Source of the DNA: Bacillota bacterium
GTDB taxonomy: Bacteria; Bacillota; Negativicutes; Sporomusales; Sporomusaceae
Reading direction: 5' to 3'
Assembly (NCBI GenBank): GCA_023388195.1
Contig: JAEWGR010000129.1
Location: 33,659-97,658 of the forward strand
DNA length: 64,000 nucleotides
In this document: one piece after another, positions 16,510-25,110 of the stretch
Layout of the letters: every line of letters begins with the position of its first letter
How positions within the stretch are numbered: the first letter of the stretch is position 1
Position numbers and translations under genes: made by a program
The notes under the pieces: generated by a model
Databases searched by the model: none
The model's input: the letters and a program-made list of their open reading frames with translations, nothing else
Told to the model about the DNA's origin: nothing

Positions 16510-18779
16510 AATGTGTAGGCAAAGCGATTGCCAAAACAGATGCCATAGCTATTAGTACCGGCAAACCCGTATATACGGAGGATTTGGTGCCGGCTGACAC
16601 CCTGGTGGTAAAAATTCTTCGAAGCCCGCACGCCTATGCGCGCATTAAATCCATTGATCTGGCTAAAGCCCGGACTATAAAAGGGGTCGAGTGCATCCTG
16701 ACTTACAAGGATGTGCCCAAAGCCCGGTTTACGCTGGCCGGCCAGTCTTATCCGGAACCATCGCCCTATGACCGCCTGATTTTGGATCAGGTTGTGCGCT
16801 ATGTTGGGGATGAAGTGGCTATTGTGGCGGCTGTTGATGAAAAAACGGCCAATGCCGCCCTGAAAAAAATTAAAGTTGAGTATGAAGTACTGGAACCGGT
16901 GATTGACTTTGAACAGGCTATCGGTCATACCTCGGTTGTGCATCCCGAAGAGGATTTGCACTGCAATTTTGATATCGGCATGGATAAAGCCCGTAATATC
17001 TGCTCCACACACCGGGTTGAGGCCGGCGATGTGGAGCAGGAACTCAAAAATTGTGACATCGTTATTGAAGAAACCTATTATACCCAGGCACAGGCTCATG
17101 CCATGATGGAGACGTTTCGTGCGTTTACCCATCTTGACCATACGGGCCGGCTGGTCATTGTCAGCTCAACGCAGGTGCCCTTCCACATCAGACGGCATGT
17201 GGCCCGGGCCCTGGAGCTGCCGGCAAGCAGGGTCCGGGTGATCAAACCCCGCATTGGCGGTGGCTTTGGCGGTAAGCAGACAGGCTCAGGCGAGGTGTTT
17301 GCCGGCCTGGTGACGCTGAAGACCAGCCGGCCGGCTCTATTTATATATAGCCGGACTGAAACCTTTAGTTGTACCACAAGCCGTCATGCCATGAGGCTGA
17401 AACTGCGGCTGGGGGCCGATAAAGACGGCTTTATCCGCGCCCTTGATATTGAAAATCTGTCAGACACCGGTGCGTACGGCGAACATGCTTCGACGACATT
17501 TATGGTCTGCGGCGATAAAACGCTGCCGTTATATAATAAAACCAGAGCCGTCCGGTATCAGGGCCATGCTGTGTATACTAACAAAATGCCCGCCGGGGCA
17601 CTCAGAGGCTACGGCGCCACGCAGGGGACGTTTGCGCTGGAATCGGCGGTAAACAAGCTGGCTGAGCGGCTTAATATGGACCCGGCTGAACTCAGGCTTA
17701 AGAACTTAATCCGGGAAGGCGAAACCTGCCTGGTGTATCAGGGCAAAAAACTGGGCAGTTCCGCTCTTGACCGCTGTATTCAAAAAGGTAAAGCGCTGAT
17801 CGGCTGGGATGACAAATACCCTCGCCGCGTTTTACCGGACGGCAAGGTACGGGCGATCGGCATGGCGGTTACTATGCAGGGGTCAGGGATTGCCGGGATT
17901 GATACGGCCTCTATTGAAATCCGGCTGAATGATGACGGCAGCTATACCCTGTTTACCGGTTCAACCGATATGGGTACAGGCAGTGATACTGTATTGGCCC
18001 AGATTGCCGCCGAGGTGTTGGCCACATCGCTGGACAACATTCTTGTTCACGCCGCCGATACGGATGTTTCTCCCTATGATCCCGGTTCTTATGCTTCCAG
18101 TACTGCTTATGTGACCGGTATGGCCACCTTGCAGGCCGCTGAGGAGTTAAAACAGAAGATTATTGAACAGGGTGCTAAGCAGCTGGCCGTTGCGCCGGGG
18201 CAGCTGCTCTTTGACGGCGAAAACCTGACCACCCTTGACGGCAAGTCGATGAGCCTGGAGAAACTGGCCGAACTTATGGTCTTGGGCGCCGGCAAGCAGC
18301 AGTTGACAGGGTTTGCAACGCATGGCTCGCCGGTTTCGCCGCCACCCTTTATTGCCGGTTTTGCCGAGGTGGAGGTCGACCCTGAGACCGGTGTTATCGA
18401 ACTGCTTGATTATGTGGCGGTCGTCGACTGCGGCACGGTGCTTAATGCCAACCTGGCCCGCATTCAGGTTGAGGGCGGTATTGCCCAGGGCATTGGTATG
18501 GCCATGTATGAGGATGTCCGGTATGATGAACGCGGGCGGATGCAGACAAATACGTTTATGCAGTACAAAATCCCCTGCCGCAAAGATGTCGGCAAAATTA
18601 CCGTGGCCTTTGAGGCCAGCTATGAACCTACAGGTCCGTTTGGGGCCAAGTCGATCGGCGAGGTGGTTATTAATACGCCACCGCCAGCCATTGCCCATGC
18701 CGTCTATAATGCGGTGGGTGCTACCGTTACCAGGCTGCCCATTACACCGGAAAAGGTGTTTATGGGAATACAGAAATAG
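16506..18779 (+). CDS. Molybdenum hydroxylase, molybdopterin-binding catalytic subunit (xanthine dehydrogenase-like)
   Basis: A 757-residue catalytic subunit. The molybdopterin-binding loop GGGFGGKQTGSGE lies near residue 255, RGYGATQGTFALESAVNKLA follows near 365, and the catalytic Glu is in GAKSIGEVVINTPPP near the C-terminus. The start ATG lies within ATGA at the end of the Fe-S gene. The substrate is probably a purine or related heterocycle, judged from the adjacent purine permease. The yqeB/yqeC/mocA-like genes downstream mark it as a probable selenium-dependent molybdenum hydroxylase, in which a labile selenium is a ligand of Mo. Confidence 0.9.
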   Translation: MKCVGKAIAKTDAIAISTGKPVYTEDLVPADTLVVKILRSPHAYARIKSIDLAKARTIKGVECILTYKDVPKARFTLAGQSYPEPSPYDRLILDQVVRYVGDEVAIVAAVDEKTANAALKKIKVEYEVLEPVIDFEQAIGHTSVVHPEEDLHCNFDIGMDKARNICSTHRVEAGDVEQELKNCDIVIEETYYTQAQAHAMMETFRAFTHLDHTGRLVIVSSTQVPFHIRRHVARALELPASRVRVIKPRIGGGFGGKQTGSGEVFAGLVTLKTSRPALFIYSRTETFSCTTSRHAMRLKLRLGADKDGFIRALDIENLSDTGAYGEHASTTFMVCGDKTLPLYNKTRAVRYQGHAVYTNKMPAGALRGYGATQGTFALESAVNKLAERLNMDPAELRLKNLIREGETCLVYQGKKLGSSALDRCIQKGKALIGWDDKYPRRVLPDGKVRAIGMAVTMQGSGIAGIDTASIEIRLNDDGSYTLFTGSTDMGTGSDTVLAQIAAEVLATSLDNILVHAADTDVSPYDPGSYASSTAYVTGMATLQAAEELKQKIIEQGAKQLAVAPGQLLFDGENLTTLDGKSMSLEKLAELMVLGAGKQQLTGFATHGSPVSPPPFIAGFAEVEVDPETGVIELLDYVAVVDCGTVLNANLARIQVEGGIAQGIGMAMYEDVRYDERGRMQTNTFMQYKIPCRKDVGKITVAFEASYEPTGPFGAKSIGEVVINTPPPAIAHAVYNAVGATVTRLPITPEKVFMGIQK

Positions 18780-18847
18780 GCATGTTTTTGGCGGCGCAAA
18801 CCGCGCCGCTGACTGTCAGATCCAAAATAAGGGGGAGAATGTACAAA

Positions 18848-20182
18848 ATGAAGCAATTAAAACACCCTGTTGACGAAATGCTGCCATTTGGTCAGCTATT
18901 TACCTACGGGCTGCAGCATGTACTGGCAATGTACGCCGGGGCTGTGGCTGTGCCGCTGATAATTGCCAACGCCCTGGGGTTAAGCAAAGAAGAACTTATC
19001 TATCTGATTAATGCCGACCTGTTCACCTGCGGGATCGCTACCCTGATCCAGACACTGGGCTTCTGGAACATGGGTATCCGGATACCGATTATCCAGGGAG
19101 TGACCTTTGCCGCCGTAACCCCGATGATTATTATTGGTAAGACTCACGGTTTGACAGGCATATATGGTTCAATCATTGTCGCCGGTTTTGTCACCTATCT
19201 GATGAGTCCTTATTTTAGCCGGCTTATACGTTTCTTTCCGCCGGTCGTTACCGGTACCATTATTACCATTATCGGTGTGACGCTGATGCCGGTAGCTGTC
19301 CGCTGGGCCGCCGGCGGTAATCCTGCCGCCAAGGATTTTGCCGCCTTTCCCTATATCTGTATGGCGCTGCTCACCTTAGTGCTGGTGTTATTCTTTTACC
19401 GCTATTTTAAAGGTTTTCTGAGTAATATTGCCGTTCTTTTAGGATTAATCTGCGGCACCGGTATTGCCGCAATATTTGGTATGGTGAATTTTTCGCAGGT
19501 TGCCAGTGCCGGCTGGATTGGCATTACGACCCCCTTCGCTTTTGGACTGCCGACTTTTGATCCGGCATCCATTCTGGCCATGGTTCTGGTCATGCTTGTG
19601 GTGATGACGGAGACCACCGGTGACTGTATCGCCGTAGGCGAGATTATTGACAAGCCTGTTACACAGCAGGATTTAACCCGCTGTTTGCGGGCCGATGGTT
19701 TCTCGACAATGCTGGGCGGGATTTTGAACAGTTTTCCCTATACGGCCTTTGCCCAAAACGTTGGTCTTGTCGGCCTGACCAAGGTTAAAAGCCGCTTTGT
19801 TGTGGCTGCGGCCGGGGCTATTTTGGTCTTGCTTGGTTTATTCCCCAAGCTGGCCGCCGTAATTGCCGCGATACCCAGCCCGGTGCTGGGCGGTGCCGGC
19901 ATTGCCATGTTTGGCATGGTTGCTGCCAGTGGCATCAAGACCCTGGCCAAAGTTCAGTTTGACGGCACCCATAATATTATGGTTGTGGCTGTTAGTTTAG
20001 GTATTGGCATGATTACGCTGGCAGTGCCGAACTTTTATCACAATTTTCCCAGCTGGGCCCAGGTAATTCTTCACAGCGGCATTACGGCCGGCAGTGTGGC
20101 CGCGATTGTTCTGAACGCTGTGTTAAATGGCACCGATAAGCCCGGTGAGGCTGCCATCGGTAAGCAGGAATATATTGGCTAA
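18848..20182 (+). CDS. Nucleobase:cation symporter-2 (xanthine/uric acid permease type)
   Basis: A 444-residue membrane protein of the NCS2 family, with roughly 12-14 segments. The family motif appears as TAFAQNVGLVGLTKVKSR near residue 300, and LGGAGIAMFGMVAASGIKTL matches the conserved segment after it. The QNxGxxxxTxVxSR form is typical of xanthine/urate carriers, whereas uracil carriers use NTTYGENIGV. It follows the hydroxylase subunits by 68 bases and likely supplies their substrate. ATG 18848 is chosen because GGGGGAG lies ten bases upstream; ATG 18839 sits too close to that site. Confidence 0.9.
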   Translation: MKQLKHPVDEMLPFGQLFTYGLQHVLAMYAGAVAVPLIIANALGLSKEELIYLINADLFTCGIATLIQTLGFWNMGIRIPIIQGVTFAAVTPMIIIGKTHGLTGIYGSIIVAGFVTYLMSPYFSRLIRFFPPVVTGTIITIIGVTLMPVAVRWAAGGNPAAKDFAAFPYICMALLTLVLVLFFYRYFKGFLSNIAVLLGLICGTGIAAIFGMVNFSQVASAGWIGITTPFAFGLPTFDPASILAMVLVMLVVMTETTGDCIAVGEIIDKPVTQQDLTRCLRADGFSTMLGGILNSFPYTAFAQNVGLVGLTKVKSRFVVAAAGAILVLLGLFPKLAAVIAAIPSPVLGGAGIAMFGMVAASGIKTLAKVQFDGTHNIMVVAVSLGIGMITLAVPNFYHNFPSWAQVILHSGITAGSVAAIVLNAVLNGTDKPGEAAIGKQEYIG

Positions 20183-20294
20183 TTAGCGAAACAATAATGG
20201 CGACAGCCTCTTACCGGCTGCCGCCTTTACTTTACTTAATTGCCGCAGCAATGTGTCAGGGAGGCAGTTCTTTTGACACTACAAGGAGTTACTT

Positions 20295-21086
20295 ATGAAT
20301 AAATTAATTATAATTAAAGGCGGCGGCGATCTGGCTACAGGTATTGCCTATCGTCTGCACCAGAGCCGCTTTCGTGTAGTGATAACAGAATTGCCTGCGC
20401 CTACGGTTGTCCGGCGAACGGTCGCTTTTGCCCAGGCCGTAATTGACGGCCAGGCTGTTGTGGAAGGCGTGACGGCCAAACTGGTGAAACGGGAACAAGT
20501 GTGGGCGACTTTGGCGGCAGGTGCTATCCCGGTTGTTGTCGATCCCGGGGCGCATTGCGTTGGCGTCTGTCAGCCGCAGGCTGTCGTTGATGCCATTATT
20601 GCCAAAAAAAATACCGGCACTCAGCAGAGCGACGCCCCGGTGGTTGTGGGGGTCGGGCCGGGATTTACGGCCGGTGTTGATGTGCATGCCGTAATTGAAA
20701 CCCAGCGGGGGCACGATTTAGGAAGGGTTATCTACCGGGGAAGTGCCTGTGCCAATACCGGTATTCCCGGTGCGCTGGGCGGTTATACCCTCGAACGGTT
20801 GATCAAAGCTCCGGCTGCCGGCATATTTACCGCCTGCCGGGCTATCGGCGACACGGTGGCTGCCGGTGATATTGTCGGGTATATTGGTGACAGGCCGGTC
20901 AGCGTCGTCATTGCCGGTGTGCTGCGTGGCCTGATTCAGGAGGGACTGACTGTAGTTGAGGGACTAAAAATTGGCGACATAGATCCGCGCTGCCGGCTGG
21001 AACACTGCTATACCATTTCAGATAAAGCCCGGGCGATTGGCGGCGGGGTCTTGGAAGCATTATTGCATTTGGGGGTGGAGCGATGA
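20295..21086 (+). CDS. yqeB: YqeB-like selenium-dependent molybdenum hydroxylase accessory protein
   Basis: A 263-residue protein matching the EF2563/YqeB group of accessory proteins found with selenium-dependent molybdenum hydroxylases. The N-terminus IIIKGGGDLATGIAYRL is the conserved nucleotide-binding-like start, and VVGVGPGFTAGVDVHAVIETQRGH is a family hallmark. Its biochemical role is not established; comparative genomics links it to insertion or maturation of the selenium-containing cofactor. It has a strong ribosome site (AAGGAG). The stop overlaps the start of the next gene (ATGA), the first of several coupled maturation genes. Confidence 0.88.
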   Translation: MNKLIIIKGGGDLATGIAYRLHQSRFRVVITELPAPTVVRRTVAFAQAVIDGQAVVEGVTAKLVKREQVWATLAAGAIPVVVDPGAHCVGVCQPQAVVDAIIAKKNTGTQQSDAPVVVGVGPGFTAGVDVHAVIETQRGHDLGRVIYRGSACANTGIPGALGGYTLERLIKAPAAGIFTACRAIGDTVAAGDIVGYIGDRPVSVVIAGVLRGLIQEGLTVVEGLKIGDIDPRCRLEHCYTISDKARAIGGGVLEALLHLGVER

Positions 21087-21865
21087 ACACAGCGATTTTT
21101 AACCGTCTCCGGCAGTTGGCCGGAGAAGCAGGCAGCGCGGATATCATTACCCTGATTAGTGGGCCGGCATCGCAGGCCGGCAGTATTGGACAAATGCTGC
21201 TCATTACCGGAGACGGTTCTGAACAGGTGCTGCTTGATGAAGCGTTTACCAGGCTGATTGTAGCCGAGGTCGCCAGGGGCGAATGGAAACGGCCGGTGCT
21301 TGTGCCGATTGAGTATGAGGGTGGCCAGTACCGGATTTTCTGGGATAAGCTATCCCGTCAAAAGTCGGCCCTGGTATTAGGGGCCGGGCATATCAGTCAG
21401 CCGCTGACGCAAATGCTGGCAATGGTCGGCTATGCCGTGACCGTGGTGGATGACCGCCCTGATTTTGCCAATAGCACGCGGTTCCCTCAGGCTGAGCAGG
21501 TTGTTTGCCGGAGTTTTTCACAGGCACTGGCTGACCTTAGGCTGTCAGGTTATGGGGTTATTATTATTGTAACCCGGGGCCACCGGTCTGATCTGGAGTG
21601 CCTGCGGGCGGTTATTGATCAGCCGGCCGCTTATGTCGGCATGATCGGCAGCCAGGGGCGGGTTCATGTTGTGATTAATACTCTGACCGGAGAAGGGTAT
21701 GACAAGGACGCATTGGCACGCCTGCGGGCACCAATCGGTCTTGATATTGGTGCGGAAACGCCGGCCGAGATTGCCCTGGGCATAGTTTCGGAGATTGTAG
21801 CCAGTCACAGCAACGCCAGCTGCCGGCCCATGTCAGAGAAGCGGAGGTGTAAAACCAATGGATGA
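21083..21865 (+). CDS. XdhC family protein, C-terminal (Rossmann) domain
   Basis: A 260-residue protein of the XdhC/CoxI family. The Rossmann part is obvious: SALVLGAGHISQPLTQMLAMVGYAVTVVDDRP from about residue 94, then VIIIVTRGHRSDLECLRAV and AYVGMIGSQGRV. The last part contains IGLDIGAETPAEIALGIVSEI. XdhC proteins bind sulfurated molybdenum cofactor and deliver it to the hydroxylase. The N-terminal CoxI domain usually found in the same chain is encoded separately by the next gene. It overlaps yqeB by 4 bases and the CoxI gene by 8. Confidence 0.9.
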   Translation: MNTAIFNRLRQLAGEAGSADIITLISGPASQAGSIGQMLLITGDGSEQVLLDEAFTRLIVAEVARGEWKRPVLVPIEYEGGQYRIFWDKLSRQKSALVLGAGHISQPLTQMLAMVGYAVTVVDDRPDFANSTRFPQAEQVVCRSFSQALADLRLSGYGVIIIVTRGHRSDLECLRAVIDQPAAYVGMIGSQGRVHVVINTLTGEGYDKDALARLRAPIGLDIGAETPAEIALGIVSEIVASHSNASCRPMSEKRRCKTNG

Positions 21866-22169
21866 TAGGATGGTTCAGGCTATTTGTGAGGGGCAGCAGT
21901 CGGGGGCGCAGGCCGCCCTTGTCAGCATTATTGCTACCCGGGGCTCAACTCCCCGCAAAGCCGGGGCGCAAATGCTGGTTTATCGCGATGGCCGGGTTAT
22001 CGGCACGATCGGCGGCGGCTGTGCCGAAGCGGAAGTTAGGCTGCAGGCGTTAACAGCCCTTGATGATAACCGCTGTTTTACCTATAAGGTACTAATGACA
22101 GGCGAAACAGCCGCTAACGAGGGGATGGCCTGCGGGGGCATGATGGAGGTATTCGTCCAGGTTGTGTAA
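21858..22169 (+). CDS. XdhC/CoxI N-terminal domain protein
   Basis: A 103-residue stand-alone XdhC/CoxI domain. Diagnostic segments are ALVSIIATRGSTPRKAGAQM, GTIGGGCAEAEV and GMACGGMMEVFVQ. In one-chain XdhC this domain precedes the Rossmann domain; here the two are separate genes in reversed order. The pair would together make one Moco chaperone. It overlaps the neighbouring gene on both sides, so it is part of the same translationally coupled operon. Confidence 0.88.
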   Translation: MDDRMVQAICEGQQSGAQAALVSIIATRGSTPRKAGAQMLVYRDGRVIGTIGGGCAEAEVRLQALTALDDNRCFTYKVLMTGETAANEGMACGGMMEVFVQVV

Positions 22170-22926
22170 GGTGTTGTGGGATGCTTTGGGGCTTACCCAG
22201 CCTGCGGTGGTTGCCTGTGTCGGTGCCGGCGGCAAAACCTCGCTGATTCAGTCACTGGCCGCCGGCGCAAGCCGCCGGGGCTGGCCGGTTTTAGTTACGA
22301 CGACAACTAACATGTTCTATAGCCAGGTTGCCGGCTATGAGCTGGTATTGAACGAAGATGCTGCCGCCGGTATGGCGCAGGTGGCGGCCGTCCTCCGGCA
22401 AGGCCAGCCGGCCGGCTGGTTTGCCCGGCGGGAGGGCGAAAAGGTAATCGGCTTGTCTGCCGCCGGGGTCGATTGTGCCGCGGCCGCGGTTCCCTGGGCC
22501 AATATCCTGGTTGAGGCCGACGGCGCACGCCGGGCACTGCTCAAGGCTCCGTCCGCCCGGGAGCCGGTTGTCCCGGCCTGTACCACCGTAACTGTCGGGA
22601 TCGTAAACCTGGGGGCTGTCGGTCAGCCGCTGGCGGCGCCCGGCACCCACAGACCGGAGCTGGTGGCAGGGATTGTTAATAAACCGGCCGGTGCAATTAT
22701 GAGCGGGAGCGACATTGCTTCTCTGACCGTACATCGGCAGGGGATGTTTCAATATAGCCGGGGAGTCCGGGTTTTATTGCTCAGTGGGGCGGAAGACCCG
22801 GATCGCAGGCAGGCCGGCAGACGGATTGCCGGCGATAACAGGCTGGCGGGAGCAGGCATTGACCGCGTGGTTTTGACTGCAGGCTATGGCTGCGATATGC
22901 AGCCCCTGGAGGTGTTTAGGCTATAG
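22162..22926 (+). CDS. yqeC: YqeC-like putative selenium cofactor biosynthesis protein
   Basis: A 254-residue protein with an N-terminal P-loop-like AVVACVGAGGKTSLIQSLA, a TTTTNMF segment, and NILVEADGARRALLKAP near residue 112, matching the YqeC family found with selenium-dependent molybdenum hydroxylases. The precise reaction is unknown; a nucleotide-dependent role is inferred from the P-loop. The start is uncertain: TTG 22162 overlaps the previous stop, while GTG 22171 is in the same frame and has a GGAGG further upstream. The N-terminal strand before the P-loop is intact either way. Confidence 0.85.
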   Translation: MCKVLWDALGLTQPAVVACVGAGGKTSLIQSLAAGASRRGWPVLVTTTTNMFYSQVAGYELVLNEDAAAGMAQVAAVLRQGQPAGWFARREGEKVIGLSAAGVDCAAAAVPWANILVEADGARRALLKAPSAREPVVPACTTVTVGIVNLGAVGQPLAAPGTHRPELVAGIVNKPAGAIMSGSDIASLTVHRQGMFQYSRGVRVLLLSGAEDPDRRQAGRRIAGDNRLAGAGIDRVVLTAGYGCDMQPLEVFRL

Positions 22927-23555
22927 TATCCGGAATTGGTGCCGTTATTTTGGCAGCAGGTACTGCCAGCCGCATGGGCGGGCAGCAGAAGCTGCTGCTG
23001 CCCCTGGGCAATAAACCACTGCTGGCGCATGTCCTGAACACGGTACAGAACCTGCCCTGGGCGGAGTGTGTGGCCGTGATCGGTGAGCCGGCGGCAGAAC
23101 TGGCCAGACTGTGCTCCCTCTATTCGGTCAAGGCCGTGTACAATGCCGGCCGGGTTAGCGGTCAGGCCTCCTCGATTGTTCTGGCCTTGCAAACGCTGCC
23201 CCCATCCCTAACCGGCTTGATGTTCTTTCCCGGTGATCAGCCACTGGTCAGTAAAGAACTTATTCAGGCTATTGTTGCCTGCTTTGCCCGGCAGGGCAGC
23301 GATAAGGCCATCATTGTGCCTTGTTGCCGGGGACAGTGCTACAGCCCGGTATTGTTCGGCAGTTACTGGCGAGCCGCCCTGGCTGGGTTAACCGGTGACA
23401 CCGGCGGCCGCAAGGTTATCCGGGAAAACCCGGCGTGGGTCACGCAGATGGACTGGCCTGAACCGGCCTCGTTTTATGACGCCGACACCTGGGAAGAGTA
23501 TCAACGGCTGCTGGGATTGTTTCAATCAAATTATATACATACTGATAATGACTAG
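22923..23555 (+). CDS. MocA-like NTP transferase (molybdenum cofactor cytidylyltransferase type)
   Basis: A protein of about 210 residues of the nucleotidyltransferase family. It has the nucleotide loop LAAGTASRMGGQQKLLLPLG, the metal site FFPGDQPLV, and a late GDTGGRKV segment. MocA transfers CMP to molybdopterin to form the cytosine dinucleotide cofactor; this homologue may do that or a selenium-related variant. The start is not canonical: TTG at 22950 would delete the first beta strand, and upstream only ATA 22923 or ATT codons occur before a stop at 22917-22919. GGAGG at 22908-22912 fits initiation near 22923, which I adopt with reservation. Confidence 0.75.
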   Translation: MVSGIGAVILAAGTASRMGGQQKLLLPLGNKPLLAHVLNTVQNLPWAECVAVIGEPAAELARLCSLYSVKAVYNAGRVSGQASSIVLALQTLPPSLTGLMFFPGDQPLVSKELIQAIVACFARQGSDKAIIVPCCRGQCYSPVLFGSYWRAALAGLTGDTGGRKVIRENPAWVTQMDWPEPASFYDADTWEEYQRLLGLFQSNYIHTDND

Positions 23556-23620
23556 TAGCTTGTCAGCTCTAAACGGTAGAAAATGGCGAGGCTATTTTCG
23601 CAAACCGAGGCGGAGTAAAG

Positions 23621-23664
23621 AGGCATACCGGCCGTATGCCGAGTGACGGGATATTTCCCGTAGT
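23621..23664 (+). other. Two small hairpins in the gap before the ferredoxin gene
   Basis: GCATAC/GTATGC around a CGGCC loop is followed by ACGGGA/TCCCGT and a short T-rich segment. They may end the maturation operon or form a leader. No known riboswitch was recognised. Confidence 0.35.
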
Positions 23665-23707
23665 TTAAGGTTATCACGGGTATCAGGTTGGGGAAGGGGT
23701 TTGTTCT

Positions 23708-24991
23708 TTGGGACATATTGTTAACGGGGAACGCGAATACCGTTTGCTGCAGCAGCGGCTTGATCAAAATATTACCGGTGCGCCGTACTCACCGGTTCTG
23801 ATCCGGATTCTGAAGCTGCTATTTTCACCGGCGGAAGCAACGATTGCCAGAAAGATTCCGCTGCGTCCTGTTGCTGTTACGGCTTTGGCCAGCAAGACCG
23901 GTTTACCGGTGGAGGACTTGCAGCAAAAGATTTTGATCATGGCCGAAAAAGGTTTAGTTTTTGATTTTGAATACCGGGGGCAGGCGCATGTCGTATTAGC
24001 GCCTATTGTCATTGGTTTTTTTGAATTTGTTTATATGCGCACCCGCGACGATTTGCCCATGCAGGAGCTGGCGCAGCTATTTGAGCAGTACATGTTTCGC
24101 GACGACCGCTTTGCCCGGGACGTATTCCAGCAGCATACCCAGCTGGGCCGGGCCCTGGTGCAGGAGGAGACCCTGCTGGCAGGAGACTATTCCGAGGTAC
24201 TTGACTGGGAAAAAGCCAGCCATGTTATTCAGTCGGCCAGGACAATCGGGTTATCACTCTGTGCCTGCCGTCATAAAGCCCACCATCTGGACAAAGCCTG
24301 TGCGGCGCCGCTGAAAACCTGTCTTACCTTTGATCAGGGAGCGGAGATGCTGATTAAAAAGGGGATGGCCGAGCGGGCCGGTGCCGGTGAGGCCATGACT
24401 GTACTGGAACAGTGCAAGCAGGCCGGCCTGGCGCAAATAGCCGATAATGTCCAACGATCGGTCGGATTTATGTGCAACTGTTGCGGCTGCTGCTGTGGTA
24501 TGATTCAGGCCATAAAGACCTTTGACCTGCGGGGGGCTGTTATTACTTCCAACTGGGCAGCCGCTATTGACCCCGCTACCTGCACCGGCTGCGGCCTGTG
24601 CGTCCGGGCCTGCCCGGTAGAGGCCATCGGGCTTGCCGCCGAGACTGACGGCGGCCGTGCCCAGGCAGTATGCGAAGACAGTCTGTGTCTGGGCTGCGGG
24701 GTATGCTACGGGGCCTGCAGGCGGGGGGCTATCCGGATGAAGGGGCGTGGGCAGCAGATCGTAGTCCCGGAGACCACTTTTGACCGCATGGTAGCCATGG
24801 CGATTGAGCGCGGCAAACTTAGCAGCTTTCTCTTTGACGACCCTTCCCGGTTCAGCCACCGGGCGTTGGGCCGCATTGCCGCTGTCATCGAGCGCTCCGC
24901 CCCGGTCAAGGCCTTTATGGCGGTTAAACCACTGCGGTCTGCCTTTCTGAACGCAATTGCCGCCGGGGCCAAAAAATATACTGAACGGTAA
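23708..24991 (+). CDS. 4Fe-4S dicluster protein with N-terminal winged-helix-like region
   Basis: A 427-residue iron-sulfur protein. Residues about 45-100 resemble a small winged-helix domain (PVAVTALASKTGLPVEDLQQKILIMAEKGLV). The middle holds two unusual cysteine groups (CACRHKAHHLDKACAAPLKTC near 178-199 and CNCCGCCCG near 255). Then comes a two-cluster ferredoxin module (CTGCGLCVRACPVEAIG and CLGCGVCYGACRRGAI). Proteins of this form occur in strict anaerobes near radical SAM or molybdenum enzymes. An electron-carrier or redox-sensing role is inferred. The start is TTG 23708 after GGGGAAGGGG. It follows the hydroxylase maturation genes after a 150-base gap. Confidence 0.8.
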   Translation: MGHIVNGEREYRLLQQRLDQNITGAPYSPVLIRILKLLFSPAEATIARKIPLRPVAVTALASKTGLPVEDLQQKILIMAEKGLVFDFEYRGQAHVVLAPIVIGFFEFVYMRTRDDLPMQELAQLFEQYMFRDDRFARDVFQQHTQLGRALVQEETLLAGDYSEVLDWEKASHVIQSARTIGLSLCACRHKAHHLDKACAAPLKTCLTFDQGAEMLIKKGMAERAGAGEAMTVLEQCKQAGLAQIADNVQRSVGFMCNCCGCCCGMIQAIKTFDLRGAVITSNWAAAIDPATCTGCGLCVRACPVEAIGLAAETDGGRAQAVCEDSLCLGCGVCYGACRRGAIRMKGRGQQIVVPETTFDRMVAMAIERGKLSSFLFDDPSRFSHRALGRIAAVIERSAPVKAFMAVKPLRSAFLNAIAAGAKKYTER

Positions 24992-25021
24992 CCGCATCCT
25001 GCGGGGGCGGTGTGACTTGGT

Positions 25022-25092
25022 GACTCAAGGGGACGGTTCTCTTGAGTCATTTCACCAATGAAATGACTCAGAAGAACCGTCCCTCTGAGTCG
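25022..25092. repeat. REP-type inverted repeat pair
   Basis: Two head-to-head REP units. The left unit GACTCAAGGGGACGGTTCTC continues to TTGAGTC, and the right one is its inverse (GAAGAACCGTCCCTCTGAGT). Together they can form a long cruciform. The same unit recurs at 63798-63890, and this sequence type is associated with REP-associated tyrosine transposases such as the one at 29852. Confidence 0.8.
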
Positions 25093-25110
25093 GATTAGAG
25101 GCGATGCTGT

